NCBI GenBank assembly: GCA_022826945.1
Contig: JAJDTY010000042.1
Coordinates: forward strand, 20,195 to 84,194
Direction of reading: 5' to 3'
Length of the DNA: 64,000 nt
Source of the DNA: Candidatus Binatia bacterium
Lineage (GTDB): Bacteria > Desulfobacterota > Binatia > Bin18
Part shown: piece after piece, positions 9,086 through 19,418 of the stretch
Numbering within the stretch: the stretch's first letter is position 1
How the letters are laid out: each line of letters opens with the position of its first letter
The notes under the pieces: generated by a model
Told to the model about the DNA's origin: nothing
Databases searched by the model: none
The model's input: the letters and a program-made list of their open reading frames with translations, nothing else
Program-made: the position numbers and the translations under genes

Positions 9086-9089
9086 AAAA

Positions 9090-9125
9090 GTATAGAAATT
9101 ATACCTCTTCTGCTCCTGTCTTCAA
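9090..9125 (-). promoter_or_regulatory. brnTA promoter with overlapping palindrome
   Basis: Reading the minus strand, TTGAAG (9125-9120), a 16-base spacer and a perfect TATAAT (9103-9098) form a good sigma-70 promoter. The palindrome GTATA-N5-TATAC (9090-9104) covers the -10 box and is placed where an autorepressing BrnA dimer would block polymerase. The operator role is inferred. Confidence 0.65.
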
Positions 9126-9209
9126 CCAATTATGATTTTCCCTCTATCACTGTGTATCCTCTCTCCCGACTCCTCAAGAACGGTGACAGACGGATACGGC
9201 CCACATCGT

Positions 9210-9623
9210 CTACTTGCCGCTCAGCGCCTGACTGAGCGCGGCGCGATAGGGATGGGTGTCCATATAGATGCGCAACACCTTGAACTTGCCGTTCTCAAAC
9301 GTCCAGAAGTTCAGATTGTCCATCACCAGCGGCTTGCCGTCTGTCGTCTTGCCTTCGAGGTGGAGTGGGGCGATCAGCTTATTGCCCTCAATAATGATGT
9401 CCGTAGCCGCAGCGGTATAGTCAACGAGGCTGGTCGTCAGTTTTTCGTAGAACACGCGCAGGGCCGCCTTACCCTGAATCCCGGCGGCACCGGTAACGGG
9501 GTTGATGAGCTTGGCATCGTCGGCGAATAGTTCGAGAATGCCATCCACATCGCCGTTCGTGACCCGTTCAAAATACGTATGAGCGGCGCTCTCCATCTGC
9601 TGTTCAGTCTGTCCGCGCGCCAT
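9210..9623 (-). CDS. SnoaL / NTF2-fold protein (ketosteroid isomerase-like)
   Basis: Small cone-fold protein of 137 aa; members act as isomerases, cyclases or binding proteins, and no reaction can be assigned here. Seen: AHTYFERVTNGDVDGILELFADDAKLINPVTG, whose ordered pieces TYFERVTNGDVDG and LFADDAKL are the usual first helix-strand block, and later VMDNLNFWTFENGKFKVLRIY matching the final strands. The ATG at 9623 has GGAGGGA upstream and lies 20 bases inside the 3' end of uvrA on the same strand, so it is probably translated with uvrA. This family is common next to unrelated genes, so the neighbourhood says little. Confidence 0.82.
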   Translation of the reverse strand: MARGQTEQQMESAAHTYFERVTNGDVDGILELFADDAKLINPVTGAAGIQGKAALRVFYEKLTTSLVDYTAAATDIIIEGNKLIAPLHLEGKTTDGKPLVMDNLNFWTFENGKFKVLRIYMDTHPYRAALSQALSGK

Positions 9624-12600
9624 GATTCCCTCCGTTCAGATAGGCTTTCAAGCACTGTGCCGTATAGGACTGCTGGTCCTGCCGCATGAGTTGCTGCGGT
9701 GGGCCGCTGGCCACAATATTACCGCCGGCGGCACCGCCCTCGGGTCCCAGGTCGATGATGTAGTCCGCTTCTTTGAGAATGTCGAGATTGTGTTCAATCG
9801 TTACAACCGTATTACCCTTATCAATCAGACGATGAAGCGTATGGATCAGCTTTTCAATGTCGGCAAAATGGAGGCCAGTTGTTGGCTCGTCCAAGACATA
9901 GAGCGTTTTCCCGCGCGAGCGTTTAGCCAGCTCGTAGGCCAGTTTGATGCGCTGGGCTTCGCCCCCGGACAGCGTATTGCTGGCCTGTCCAAGTTTGATA
10001 TAGCCCATGCCGATATCGTTCAGCAGCTTCAGAGGCTGGGCGATCTTCGGCACCCCAATAAAAAACGTCGCCGCCTCTTCAATGGTCATGTCCAGCACAT
10101 CGGCGATGTTCTTGCCGTTATAGGCGATTTCCAGGGTCTCCTCGTTATAGCGTCTGCCACCACACACATCACAGGTGACGTAGACATCGGGCAGGAAGCT
10201 CATCTCCATTTTAATGCGTCCCTGTCCGGTACAGGTCTCGCAGCGCCCCCCTTTCACGTTAAAAGAGAACCGACCGGGTTTATAACCACGCAGCCGCGCA
10301 TCGGGCAACAGCGAAAAGAGCTTGCGCACCTCGTCCCAGAAGCCCACATAGGACGCCGGGACCGAACGCGGGGTTTTCCCGATGGGCGATTGATCGACTT
10401 CGACCACGCGCTCGATCCCCTCAGCATTGTCGATGCTGTCATGTAGACCGACCCGTCCGGCGTACAGCCCGAGTTTGCGTCGCAGCCCGTTGACCAGAAC
10501 TTCCTGGACCAAGGAACTCTTGCCCGACCCGGACACCCCTGACACGCCCACCCACGTCCCGAGTGGAATATCAATGTCAATATTCTTCAGATTATTCTCG
10601 CGTACGCCCCGCAGATGCAGCCGCGGCCGGTCCTTAAGAGACCGGACCGGACCGAGCCGCGGGTGGGCCGAGGAGAGAAACTGTCCGGTGAGGGAGTCCG
10701 TGTTCCGGCGCAACTGTTGGGGTGAGCCGATGGCGACAACCTGGCCGCCATGCACCCCGGCACCTGGCCCCAGGTCGATCACTACGTCCGCATTCTCGAT
10801 GGTCTGCTCGTCGTGTTCAACGACCAGCACGGTGTTGCCGCGCTCTTGCAAATTCCGCAGGGTATCAATCAGGCGGGCATTATCGCGCGGGTGCAGCCCA
10901 ATGGTCGGTTCGTCCAGGATATAACACACCCCACACAGATTGGAGCCGAGCTGGGCGGCCAGACGAATACGCTGCGCCTCTCCGCCGGACAAGGTATCCG
11001 CGCGGCGGTCCAGGGACAGATAGGACAGGCCAACCTGATTAAGAAAGCTGAGTCTGGGGACGATTTCTTTGAGGATCGGTCGTCCGACGAGCGTGTCACG
11101 CTCGGATAGAGTCAGGTCCTGCAGATGACTGAGGCAATCTGCTGCCGACAGACGCATCAGAGCCGGTAGCGACTGGTCACAGACCTGTACGGCCCGTGCG
11201 CGTGGATTCAGACGCTCGCCTTGACACTCGGGACAGGCAGACTCACCCAGAAACTGCGACAGCGCATAGGATGAGCCCGTATCCTCGCCGTATTCGAGCG
11301 CTTCATTCAGGATATCGAACGTCCCCTGTAGACCCTGATCGTTCCCGGAAAAGACCAGTTGGCGCTGCTCCGCGTTCAGTTCGCCAAACGGTCGTTCAAC
11401 CGGAACCCCCAGCTTCTTGAGTCCACGCAGGAGCTTGTTCTTCGCGCGTTTTAGCTCAGAACGTGCGAGCGGCAGCAGCGCGTCTTGTTTGAGGGACTTA
11501 GTCTCATCCGGGACGACCAGTTCAGGGTCAAACTCCCATAAGAAGCCGGCGCCGGTGCACTCCGGACAGGCTCCCTGGCGGCTGTTAAAGGAAAACAGGC
11601 GAGGGTCGGGTTCCTCAAACCCGAGGCCGCAGGCGGCACAGAAGAGATGCTCGCTATAGGTCCGCTCGTCTTCGCCGCGCACATGCACCGCACCACTCCC
11701 AACCCGGAGGGCCGATTGGAGCAAAGCCTCGGTATCGCGTCGATTGCCGTTCGCACCATTCACCCGCGTTTGGCCAATCACAATATCGATGTCGTGCTCT
11801 TTATAGCGCTGCAAACTCAGACCCGGCTCAATAGTCGCCGTACGGCCGTCGATCCGCGCCTGCTTGAAGCCCAGTTTGCGCGCCCCGGCTAAAATATCCT
11901 TGTGAAAGCCCTTCCGACCCCGTACCACCGGAGCAAAAAATGTTGTTTCCTGGTCGTGAAAATCAGTCTGAATACGGGCCAGTATTTGACTTCGGCTCTG
12001 GGCCGCCAGCGGCGCGCCGCACTGCGTACAATGCTGGACACCGATCTTGGCGTACAGCAGCCGCAAGTAGTGCGACAGCTCGGTTACGGTGGCAACGGTC
12101 GAATTCCGCCCACCCCGACTCATGCGCTGCTCAATGGCAACCGTGGGTGGAATACCGGTCAGCAGATCAACATTGGGCCGGGCGAGGACTTTAATGAATT
12201 GCCGCGAGTAGGCGGACAGGCTGTCAATATAGCGCCGTTGGCCTTCTGCGTAGACCAGATCAAACACCAGCGTCGACTTGCCTGAGCCGGACAGGCCCGT
12301 CACCACCACCATCTGGTCACGCGGAATATCAACCGAAATATCTTGCAGGTTGTGTTCCTTGGCTCCAATAATGGCAATGGACCTGCCGCTCCCCACCTCG
12401 GCGATAAGCGGCCGGGCCGGGGTCTTCGCTTTCCGCCGTTTGGGCCGCAGGCGTCGTCCTGCGGCGCCTGAACCTAAGACTTCCTTCAGATAGCGTCCGG
12501 TATGCGAGGCCCGAACCTGGGCGACCTCCTCCGGCGTTCCCGTGGCCACAATCGTCCCGCCCCCATCTCCCCCTTCGGGCCCGAGGTCTATCAGATAGTC

Positions 12601-15270
12601 GGCGTATTTAATGACCTCCAGGTTGTGCTCAATGATCAGGACCGAATGGCCGCATTCAACGAGTTGATCAAACGCATTGAGCAGTTTCTGTATATCGGCA
12701 AAATGCAGACCGGTTGTTGGTTCATCAAAGATGAACAGCGTGCCGTGGTCAGCGGAGTCTTTGGAGCGCTCCTTCGCAATATGCGTTGCCAGCTTCAGCC
12801 GCTGGGCCTCACCACCGGACAGCGTAGTCAGCGCCTGGCCCAGACGCATATACTCCAGCCCGACCGCGGCCAGCGAAGACAGCCGGCGCTTGAGATCCTT
12901 TTGCTCGCCAAAAAATTCCAGGGCTTCGGCAACGGTAAAATTCAAAATATCGGCCAGACTCTTGCCCTTATAGCGGACCTCCAACACCTCGTCCCGAAAA
13001 CGTCTGCCCTGACACTCGGGACAGGGGACGTAGACGTCCGAGAGAAACTGCATCTCGACCTTTTCAAAGCCCTCGCCTTTGCACGACTCGCAGCGTCCGC
13101 CCTCAACATTGAACGAGAAGGTACTCGGCGTATAACCACGGACCCGCGCCAACTCGGTTTGCGACAAGAGCCGCCGCACCGTGTCAAACGCCTTGGTGTA
13201 GGTGAGCAGGTTGGCGCGCGGCGTCGTGCCAATGGCCGACTGATCGACAAAAATAATGTCGGCCAACTGGTCGCCGCCCAGGATGGCACGACACGCACCC
13301 GGGATACCGACCGGCTCCCCGCGCTGCTTTTTGAGGCCACGATACAGCACGTCTTCCACCAGCGTCGATTTGCCCGAGCCGGACACGCCGGTCATACACA
13401 CCAGACAGCCAAGCGGAATGGGAACATCGATATCCTGGAGATTATGCGCGCTTGCCCCTTGGACGGTCAGCCTAGATTTTTTCTTGATAGGCCGGCGTTT
13501 CTGCGGAAGCGGAATGGCCAGCCGTCCAGACAGGTATTGACCGGTCAACGACTGCTTGTCTTTGAGCAGCTTGGCATACGGCCCGTTGAATACGATCTCA
13601 CCGCCTTTTTCACCGGCCAGGGGTCCCAGGTCGATGACATTATCGGTCTCGCGAATAATCTCCGGATCGTGCTCGACCACAACGACAGTATTCCCGTTGT
13701 CGCGCAGGTCTTGCAGAATACGAACCAGACGCTGGCTATCGCGCGGATGCAACCCGATTGACGGTTCGTCCAGGATATAGAGGGTGTTGACCAGAGCGGA
13801 ACCAATCGCCGTAGTAAGATCCACGCGTTCCAGCTCACCGCCGGACAGGGTGCGGGATTGCCGGTCCAGGGTCAGGTATTCCACGCCGACCTCAACCAGA
13901 TAGCGCAGGCGTTTCCGAATCTCATCCAGCATGAGTTGGGCGACCTGCTCCTGGTAGGCGGTCAGCTTGAGGGCGGCAAAGAATCCCGCGCACGCCCCGA
14001 TGCTCATCAGGTTGATGTCGGCCAGGGTTTTGCCCCCAACCCGATACAGCAAGCTCTCCGGTTTGAGGCGCGCGCCCTGACAGTCTTCGCACGGGAAGTA
14101 GCCCCGGTAGCGGGCCAGAAAAACGCGCACATGCATTTTATACGTTTTGGTTTCCAGCCACTTGAACCAGCCCCGGACGCCGTAGTAGTCATCATCGCCT
14201 TCCATGATGGCCTGCTGTTGCTCCTGGCTGAGCGCCTGCCAGGCCACATCGGTCGGGATGTCATGTTGCTCACAAAAGGAAAACAGCTCGCGCCGCTCCC
14301 ACTGTGCCGCCTTGATCCGCCAGGGCTTAATAGCTCCCAGTTTCAGCGTCAGGGTCGGATCGGGGACGATCAGCTCCGGATCAATATCGATCGTGCGGCC
14401 AAACCCACGGCAGGTATCACACGCGCCGAGCGGGCTATTGAACGAGAACATGTTCGGCACGGGCTCTTGATAGGCGATACCACACGCCGCGCACTCAAGC
14501 TGGTCCGAGAACGGCACAGCGGCATTGTCCTCGTCGGGAAAAATCAGCGTCAGGCGGCCCTTGCCATACTGAAAGGCTTGTTCGCATGAATCGTGGATAC
14601 GCTTTTTGGAACGAGTGGTTAGGGTCAGACGATCAACCAGAACGGTGCAGGTTTCCGGCTCCGTCTCGGGTCGGTCTGCCAATTCCTGAATATCGACCGG
14701 CTTACCAGCCACAACGATCCGATGGAAACCGGACTGCAACAGACCATTGCGGACTTCTTCCCAGGGCAGGCTGGCCGGCGTTGACACGCTGAACGTGACG
14801 AGAAAGCGGCAGCCGTCCGGCTTTTCTCTGCGTAGCTTTTTATACACCGATTCGGCCGAATCGCGCTCCACCGGCTGGCCGCATTCCCGGCAGTACAAGC
14901 TGCCTATTTTGGCAAACAGAAGCTTGAGGTGATCATGCAGCTCGGTCATGGTCCCGACGGTTGAACGCGAGGTTCGCACCGGCCGGTTCTGGTCAATGGC
15001 AATGGCCGGCAGAATACCGTCAATACGCTCGACCTGGGGCTTGTCCATCCGGTCGAGAAACTGCCGCGCATAGGCCGAGAAGCTCTCAACGTAGCGACGC
15101 TGGCCCTCGGCGTACAAGATATCGAAAGCCAGACTCGACTTGCCCGACCCACTGACTCCGGTCACCACCGTCAGTTGGTGCAGGGGAATCTGCACATCGA
15201 TGTTTTTGAGATTGTTCTGGCGCGCACCAGTTACCCGAATCGAGCCACCACCCGTCCCGTTGGTTTCCAA
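9604..15270 (-). CDS. uvrA: Tandem-fused double-length UvrA (excinuclease ABC subunit A)
   Basis: Damage-sensing ATPase of nucleotide excision repair. At 1888 aa it is twice the usual ~950: two complete UvrA units joined near residue 955 by a basic linker ([16 protein letters not shown]). Four Walker A motifs are visible: [13 protein letters not shown] (~40), [26 protein letters not shown] (~990) and [13 protein letters not shown]. Zinc-finger cysteines occur in both halves (CRECG, CAACG, CDTC; CTQCG, CAACG, CPEC). Three ABC signatures read LSGGEAQR, but the first reads LSGGELERV. Start is TTG at 15270 with GGAGGGCAGGA upstream. Comparable fused UvrA proteins are known in Chlamydiae. uvrB and uvrC are not here. 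Confidence 0.95.
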   Translation of the reverse strand: METNGTGGGSIRVTGARQNNLKNIDVQIPLHQLTVVTGVSGSGKSSLAFDILYAEGQRRYVESFSAYARQFLDRMDKPQVERIDGILPAIAIDQNRPVRTSRSTVGTMTELHDHLKLLFAKIGSLYCRECGQPVERDSAESVYKKLRREKPDGCRFLVTFSVSTPASLPWEEVRNGLLQSGFHRIVVAGKPVDIQELADRPETEPETCTVLVDRLTLTTRSKKRIHDSCEQAFQYGKGRLTLIFPDEDNAAVPFSDQLECAACGIAYQEPVPNMFSFNSPLGACDTCRGFGRTIDIDPELIVPDPTLTLKLGAIKPWRIKAAQWERRELFSFCEQHDIPTDVAWQALSQEQQQAIMEGDDDYYGVRGWFKWLETKTYKMHVRVFLARYRGYFPCEDCQGARLKPESLLYRVGGKTLADINLMSIGACAGFFAALKLTAYQEQVAQLMLDEIRKRLRYLVEVGVEYLTLDRQSRTLSGGELERVDLTTAIGSALVNTLYILDEPSIGLHPRDSQRLVRILQDLRDNGNTVVVVEHDPEIIRETDNVIDLGPLAGEKGGEIVFNGPYAKLLKDKQSLTGQYLSGRLAIPLPQKRRPIKKKSRLTVQGASAHNLQDIDVPIPLGCLVCMTGVSGSGKSTLVEDVLYRGLKKQRGEPVGIPGACRAILGGDQLADIIFVDQSAIGTTPRANLLTYTKAFDTVRRLLSQTELARVRGYTPSTFSFNVEGGRCESCKGEGFEKVEMQFLSDVYVPCPECQGRRFRDEVLEVRYKGKSLADILNFTVAEALEFFGEQKDLKRRLSSLAAVGLEYMRLGQALTTLSGGEAQRLKLATHIAKERSKDSADHGTLFIFDEPTTGLHFADIQKLLNAFDQLVECGHSVLIIEHNLEVIKYADYLIDLGPEGGDGGGTIVATGTPEEVAQVRASHTGRYLKEVLGSGAAGRRLRPKRRKAKTPARPLIAEVGSGRSIAIIGAKEHNLQDISVDIPRDQMVVVTGLSGSGKSTLVFDLVYAEGQRRYIDSLSAYSRQFIKVLARPNVDLLTGIPPTVAIEQRMSRGGRNSTVATVTELSHYLRLLYAKIGVQHCTQCGAPLAAQSRSQILARIQTDFHDQETTFFAPVVRGRKGFHKDILAGARKLGFKQARIDGRTATIEPGLSLQRYKEHDIDIVIGQTRVNGANGNRRDTEALLQSALRVGSGAVHVRGEDERTYSEHLFCAACGLGFEEPDPRLFSFNSRQGACPECTGAGFLWEFDPELVVPDETKSLKQDALLPLARSELKRAKNKLLRGLKKLGVPVERPFGELNAEQRQLVFSGNDQGLQGTFDILNEALEYGEDTGSSYALSQFLGESACPECQGERLNPRARAVQVCDQSLPALMRLSAADCLSHLQDLTLSERDTLVGRPILKEIVPRLSFLNQVGLSYLSLDRRADTLSGGEAQRIRLAAQLGSNLCGVCYILDEPTIGLHPRDNARLIDTLRNLQERGNTVLVVEHDEQTIENADVVIDLGPGAGVHGGQVVAIGSPQQLRRNTDSLTGQFLSSAHPRLGPVRSLKDRPRLHLRGVRENNLKNIDIDIPLGTWVGVSGVSGSGKSSLVQEVLVNGLRRKLGLYAGRVGLHDSIDNAEGIERVVEVDQSPIGKTPRSVPASYVGFWDEVRKLFSLLPDARLRGYKPGRFSFNVKGGRCETCTGQGRIKMEMSFLPDVYVTCDVCGGRRYNEETLEIAYNGKNIADVLDMTIEEAATFFIGVPKIAQPLKLLNDIGMGYIKLGQASNTLSGGEAQRIKLAYELAKRSRGKTLYVLDEPTTGLHFADIEKLIHTLHRLIDKGNTVVTIEHNLDILKEADYIIDLGPEGGAAGGNIVASGPPQQLMRQDQQSYTAQCLKAYLNGGNHGARTD

Positions 15271-15436
15271 TCCTGCCCTCCACGTATAGCAATCAGTGGC
15301 CAGGTCGAGATGTGGGGTCCACCTCTACCGCCGGACCGTTGCCTCCTTCATACTGAGCCGAGCCGGTTCCGTCTAGTCAGGCCGACAATTTCTCATTATT
15401 AATGGCGCGAATAGGTATCTTCCTAGCCGAGCTAGC

Positions 15437-15448
15437 AGACTATAGTCT
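15437..15448. promoter_or_regulatory. 12-base perfect palindrome upstream of TPR gene
   Basis: AGACTATAGTCT is a perfect dyad in the 256-base divergent spacer between uvrA and the TPR gene. It contains TATAGT, a possible -10 box, though I see no good -35. It could be an operator. I see nothing else in 15271-15526 except the ribosome site GAGAGGAGA before 15527. Confidence 0.35.
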
Positions 15449-15526
15449 CTCATATGTTTGGTGTTTTACCTCACGGCGAGGAAACAATATTGAGATCGAG
15501 AAGAGAAGCCAGAGAGGAGACATATA

Positions 15527-17191
15527 GTGAGACAATCATATATTTGGATTTGGTTAACGTTTTTCTACCTGTTTATTTTAGCGGAGCCTGTTTACTCCGA
15601 AGAGCAGAATACGGCGGCTACAGCGGGTGATGCACCAGTCCCTTTGTTCGAGGACCTGGGCACCTACCACCATCCTATCACTACAAAGTCAGAACTGGCT
15701 CAGCGTTATTTTAATCAGGGCTTTCGATTAGTGTATGGCTTCAACCATAATGAAGCGATTCGGGCCTTTAAGGAAGTCATTCGGCTCGACCCGAACTGTG
15801 CTATGGGCTATTGGGGGATGGCGCTCGCGCTAGGCCCGAACATCAATGATCCAATGCCAGCGGAGCGCGGCAAACAGGCTTTTGAGGCTATTCAGCAGGC
15901 CATCGCCCGAGCGCGTTACGCTGGAGACCACGAGCGCGCCTATATTGAGGCACTGGCCACACGCTATGTCTCTGATCCAGAAAAAGCAGATCGGAAAGAA
16001 CTGGACCGGGCCTATGCAGAATCCATGCGTGGCTTGCACCAACGCTACCCCAACGATCTCGATGCTGCCACTTTGTTTGTAGCGTCCCTCATGAACGTTC
16101 GCCCCTGGGATTACTGGGCAGCTGATAGTCAACCGAAAGAGGGCACCCTGGAACTCGTTGCCGCGCTCGAAAGTGTGCTGGAACGCGACCCGGATCATAT
16201 TGGGGCTATTCATTACTACATCCATGCGGTTGAAGCTTCCTCGCAGCCAGAGCGCGCGCTCCCCTACGCACGACGGCTAGCGGCCCAGATTCCAGGCGCA
16301 GGCCACCTTGTCCACATGCCTTCCCATATCTACAACCGGGTCGGGCTGTACGAAGAGGCAGGCGATAGCAATGTGCGGGCGGTTGAGGTGGATGAAGCCT
16401 ATATCGAGCAAGAACAGCCGCAGGGCATCTACCCGCTGATGTATTATCCGCACAATATAGACTTCCTGTGGTCAGCGCGGCAAATGTCAGGCCGCAGTGC
16501 AGAAGCGATTGATGCGGCCCGCAAGTTGGCCGCTCGTACCACACCAGAAGTGGCCCGCATGGTCCCGCCGTTAGAAGGCTGGACCGCTATGCCGCTATGT
16601 GCCCTCGTCCGGTTTGGCAAATGGGCCGATATTCTCAATGAGCCACAACCCCCGGAAGACCTCCTGTATATGACAGCACTCTGGCATTATGCCCGCGCTC
16701 TGGCTTTTACGGCAAAAGACAAAATTGAAGACGCGCAAAAAGAACAGGGAAAGTTAGCGGCTATCGCTCAGGATATCCCTGAAGATCACATGATGATGGG
16801 CCGGAATGCCGCCACCAAGCTCCTCTCTATTGCATCGCATGTGGTAGCTGGCGAGTTGGCGGCCAAGCAGGGTCGAACCGACCAGGCAGTCAGCCACCTC
16901 GAATCCGCCGTTCGCGTGCAGGATACGCTGGCTTATAACGAGCCGCCGGCCTGGTATTACCCGGTCCGCCAGAACTTGGGCGCCGTCCTGCTCACTGCGG
17001 GGAGGTCCGCCGAAGCAGAGCAAGTGTATCGTAAAGACCTTGAACAGTATCCTGACAATGGCTGGTCGCTATACGGCTTGTCCCGGAGTTTGCAGGCCCA
17101 AGGTCGGAAGAAAGACGCCGAAGCCGCCACCGAACGGTTCAAAAAATCCTGGAGTAAAGCAGATGTGGAACTGACGGCCTCTCGATTTTGA
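15527..17191 (+). CDS. Exported tetratricopeptide-repeat protein
   Basis: 554 aa protein of unknown role. The N terminus (IWIWLTFFYLFILAEPVYS) is a likely signal peptide, so it should act in the periplasm or outside. TPR units are visible: the first covers QRYFNQGFRLVYGFNHNEAIRAFKEV, seen as YFNQGFRLVYGFNHNEA then IRLDPNCAMGYWGMA, and others near ALESVLERDPDHIGAIHYY and LEQYPDNGWSLYGLSRSLQ. The start is GTG at 15527, six bases after GAGAGGAGA. Related large TPR proteins occur widely in environmental bacteria with no known function. The next gene is separated by a hairpin-containing gap. Confidence 0.85.
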   Translation: MRQSYIWIWLTFFYLFILAEPVYSEEQNTAATAGDAPVPLFEDLGTYHHPITTKSELAQRYFNQGFRLVYGFNHNEAIRAFKEVIRLDPNCAMGYWGMALALGPNINDPMPAERGKQAFEAIQQAIARARYAGDHERAYIEALATRYVSDPEKADRKELDRAYAESMRGLHQRYPNDLDAATLFVASLMNVRPWDYWAADSQPKEGTLELVAALESVLERDPDHIGAIHYYIHAVEASSQPERALPYARRLAAQIPGAGHLVHMPSHIYNRVGLYEEAGDSNVRAVEVDEAYIEQEQPQGIYPLMYYPHNIDFLWSARQMSGRSAEAIDAARKLAARTTPEVARMVPPLEGWTAMPLCALVRFGKWADILNEPQPPEDLLYMTALWHYARALAFTAKDKIEDAQKEQGKLAAIAQDIPEDHMMMGRNAATKLLSIASHVVAGELAAKQGRTDQAVSHLESAVRVQDTLAYNEPPAWYYPVRQNLGAVLLTAGRSAEAEQVYRKDLEQYPDNGWSLYGLSRSLQAQGRKKDAEAATERFKKSWSKADVELTASRF

Positions 17192-17234
17192 TCAGCAAAA
17201 CCAACGGCAATCTTCCAGAAATCCCCATAACAAT

Positions 17235-17278
17235 CTCTCCTCACCCACGCCTTGACATACCGCCAGGAGTGAGGGGAG
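17235..17278. repeat. Inverted repeat between TPR and glycosyltransferase genes
   Basis: CTCTCCTCAC (17235-17244) pairs with GTGAGGGGAG (17269-17278), ten pairs with one G-U, around a 24-base loop. There is no T tract. It may be a transcript-stabilising hairpin or an intergenic repeat copy; the arms resemble other GAGGGG palindromes in this window. Confidence 0.45.
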
Positions 17279-17313
17279 TTTCATCTTATCCATCTATTCT
17301 CCTCTCCACCTCC

Positions 17314-18651
17314 ATGTCACACTCACCTCAACGCCTCCTCTTTGTTACCGAGCCGGGCATGGGCCATGTCCATCCGTTACTGCCGGTGATGCAGACCCTC
17401 CAGGCCAAGGGCCACGCCGTTGCCTTGGCCACCAGTCGGCTGTATCAGGAGCGCATCGAGCGCGAGGGCCTGCCATTCTATCCCCTCGGCCCCCACTACT
17501 CCGAAGAACGTTTAGAGGAATTTTTTCCGCCCATTCGCTATCTACGCGTCCATTATCTGCGCGTGAGCTACGACTTTTTACGCATCTTCATGGCCTCAAT
17601 CCCCATGCGTATCCCGGAACTCCAGCAGATCGCTCGGGTCTTTCAGCCCAGCGTTGTGGTGGCCGGGCCGTTGACCTTTGCCGCCCAGCTTTTTTGCGAG
17701 CGGCAGGCACTGCCGTGGGCCGTGCTGAGCCCCATGACCCACTTCATGTCCCCGAGCCTGCACGCCCCTCCGGCCGGCTTTCCGCGCGTTAAGACCATAC
17801 CTGCGGCCCTCCGCGTTCCCTATCTGCTCGGACTCAAAGGCGCGCTGAGCGCGGCCACAGCACTAATGGCTCCGTGGCGCTTTACCTTGAATCGCTATCG
17901 CCGCCAGCTGAGTCTCCCTTCCCATGCTGATCCCCTCTCCCCACACGTCGTCGCTCCATACTTACTCATCCATACCTGTAGTCGGGAATACGATTACAAC
18001 CGGCCCGACCTGCCGCCCCAGGTGCATTACGTTGGTCCGTCGGTATGGGACCGGCCGATTGACTGGCAAACGCCGAGTTGGCTGGCGGAGGTACCACAGG
18101 GAAGGCCGTTAGTGTACGTCAGCCTTGGTACGGTTTTTAATACGCGCCTGAGCATCTTCCGGAAAATTATTCGCGCCCTCGGTCAGCTCGACGTCTTCGG
18201 GCTGGTTGTTACCGGCCCCGGTTGCCCACCCGATCTTTTTTCGGCGGCTCCATCCAACGTGCGCATCGAGTCGTATATCCCGCAGACGGTGCTTCAAGCA
18301 GAGCCGAAAACCCGCCCGGCCCTGATCATTTCACACGGTGGGGTGAACACCGTACTGACCGCATTGTCCGACGGGATTCCGCTGCTGTGCATCCCCCTCG
18401 GCGCAGACCAGCCCGATAATGCCCAGCGCTGCGTAGATGCCAGCGCCGGTCTGCGGCTGGACCGGCGCCTGTTGACGACCGCCCGCCTCAAACGCGCCAT
18501 CCGCACCCTGCTCAGCCAGCCCGCTTTCACCCGCCGGGCAGAGCAGATGCAACACACCCTGCGTCGGCACAACGGGCCCGAGGAAGCCGCAGACCTTATT
18601 CTTCGCCTGGCTGAAACTAGGACAGCAGTCCACCGCACCTCCCTTGACTAG
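17314..18651 (+). CDS. GT1-family glycosyltransferase (MGT type)
   Basis: Predicted UDP- or NDP-sugar transferase acting on a small lipophilic acceptor; acceptor unknown. 445 aa from the ATG at 17314 (MSHSPQRLLFVTEPGMGHVHP). The frame is open from a TTG at 17188 that overlaps the previous stop, but the extra 42 residues look unlike the family. Seen: N-terminal GMGHVHPLLPVMQTLQAKGH with the acceptor-side His, VYVSLGTVFN opening the donor domain, and the donor signature SHGGVNTVLTALSDGIP followed by DQPDNAQR. The GT-B fold of macrolide and sterol glycosyltransferases is clear. No polyketide or sterol genes are adjacent. Confidence 0.88.
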   Translation: MSHSPQRLLFVTEPGMGHVHPLLPVMQTLQAKGHAVALATSRLYQERIEREGLPFYPLGPHYSEERLEEFFPPIRYLRVHYLRVSYDFLRIFMASIPMRIPELQQIARVFQPSVVVAGPLTFAAQLFCERQALPWAVLSPMTHFMSPSLHAPPAGFPRVKTIPAALRVPYLLGLKGALSAATALMAPWRFTLNRYRRQLSLPSHADPLSPHVVAPYLLIHTCSREYDYNRPDLPPQVHYVGPSVWDRPIDWQTPSWLAEVPQGRPLVYVSLGTVFNTRLSIFRKIIRALGQLDVFGLVVTGPGCPPDLFSAAPSNVRIESYIPQTVLQAEPKTRPALIISHGGVNTVLTALSDGIPLLCIPLGADQPDNAQRCVDASAGLRLDRRLLTTARLKRAIRTLLSQPAFTRRAEQMQHTLRRHNGPEEAADLILRLAETRTAVHRTSLD

Positions 18652-18713
18652 GGAGCAGTGGTTCTCTTTCGGTACGCGACGGGGTATAGCAAGGGAAAGA
18701 AGAAGGAGTACCC

Positions 18714-19301
18714 ATGACCACACTGCTCGGTATTTCAGGCAGTCTCACGGCCGGCGGCAGTACTCGGACCGTTGTCGATGCCGCGCTGGCAGCCGCGCAA
18801 GCACACGCCCCGGATATCACGACCGACGTGATCGATCTGCGTGACGTGACCATCTCTTTTTGTGACGGACGACCACCCGAAGACTACCCGGACGATACAC
18901 CCCAGGTGCTGGCGCGTATCCAAGACGCCGACGCCTACATCATCGGCACGCCTATCTATCGGGGTTCCTACACCGGAACCCTCAAGAATCTGCTTGACCA
19001 TATTCCGGTTGAAGCCTTTATGGGTAAGGTCGTGGGTTTGATCGGGAATGCCTATACCGACCATCACTACCTCAGCATCGACCAGGAGTTGAAGCCGGTA
19101 TTGGCCTGGTTCAATATGCACATCGTCCCTGGGAGCGTGTATGTTCGAGCCGATCAGATGAAGGGCGGAGAGATTACCGATGAGCGCGTGCGGGACCACC
19201 TGCGTCAGCTCGGAGAGGCCGTCATCAGCCTGTGCCACAGCCTGAAAGACAGCCCCCAAGGCCCCCCGCCATTGGTCTTATGGCCTCGAAAGAAATCCTG
19301 A
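18714..19301 (+). CDS. NADPH-dependent FMN reductase family protein
   Basis: Flavodoxin-fold reductase of 195 aa that supplies reduced flavin to monooxygenases or reduces quinones and azo compounds. Seen: GISGSLTAGGSTRTVV at the N terminus, the phosphate-binding loop for FMN, and GTPIYRGSYTGTLKNLLDH, the second flavin-contacting loop typical of SsuE/MsuE. AGAAGGAG precedes the ATG by six bases. A terminator follows, so it is probably its own transcript or ends the unit begun by the glycosyltransferase. The partner monooxygenase is not in the window. Confidence 0.88.
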   Translation: MTTLLGISGSLTAGGSTRTVVDAALAAAQAHAPDITTDVIDLRDVTISFCDGRPPEDYPDDTPQVLARIQDADAYIIGTPIYRGSYTGTLKNLLDHIPVEAFMGKVVGLIGNAYTDHHYLSIDQELKPVLAWFNMHIVPGSVYVRADQMKGGEITDERVRDHLRQLGEAVISLCHSLKDSPQGPPPLVLWPRKKS

Positions 19302-19326
19302 ATTCTTCGATGTTGTGAAATCTAGG

Positions 19327-19362
19327 AGCGGGGGAGCACATACGCCTCCCCTGCCCGCTTTT
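19327..19362 (+). terminator. Terminator after flavin reductase gene
   Basis: AGCGGG (19327-19332) pairs with CCCGCT (19354-19359), and GGAG with CTCC inside it, followed by TTTTC. Stem plus short T run on the plus strand just downstream of 19301. Confidence 0.6.
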
Positions 19363-19363
19363 C

Positions 19364-19392
19364 TTGACGCCTGTCCGCTGGCGGCATACCTT
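19364..19392 (+). promoter_or_regulatory. Possible sigma-70 promoter for the ketopantoate-reductase-like gene
   Basis: TTGACG (19364-19369), a 17-base spacer and TACCTT (19387-19392). The -35 box is good and the -10 box poor. It directly follows the terminator and lies 26 bases before the ATG at 19419, a sensible place for the start of the 19419-21944 operon. Confidence 0.45.
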
Positions 19393-19418
19393 AGCGCCCG
19401 ACACAGGAGGAAGACCGG

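Noticed and set aside
12502..13761. Long open frame (419 codons) on the plus strand within uvrA
   Set aside because: It is antisense to conserved UvrA ATPase sequence, has no known motifs and arises from the codon bias of uvrA.
17188..17313. TTG start at 17188 for the glycosyltransferase
   Set aside because: The 42 extra residues contain a hairpin-coding stretch and precede the normal family N terminus; kept only as an alternative.
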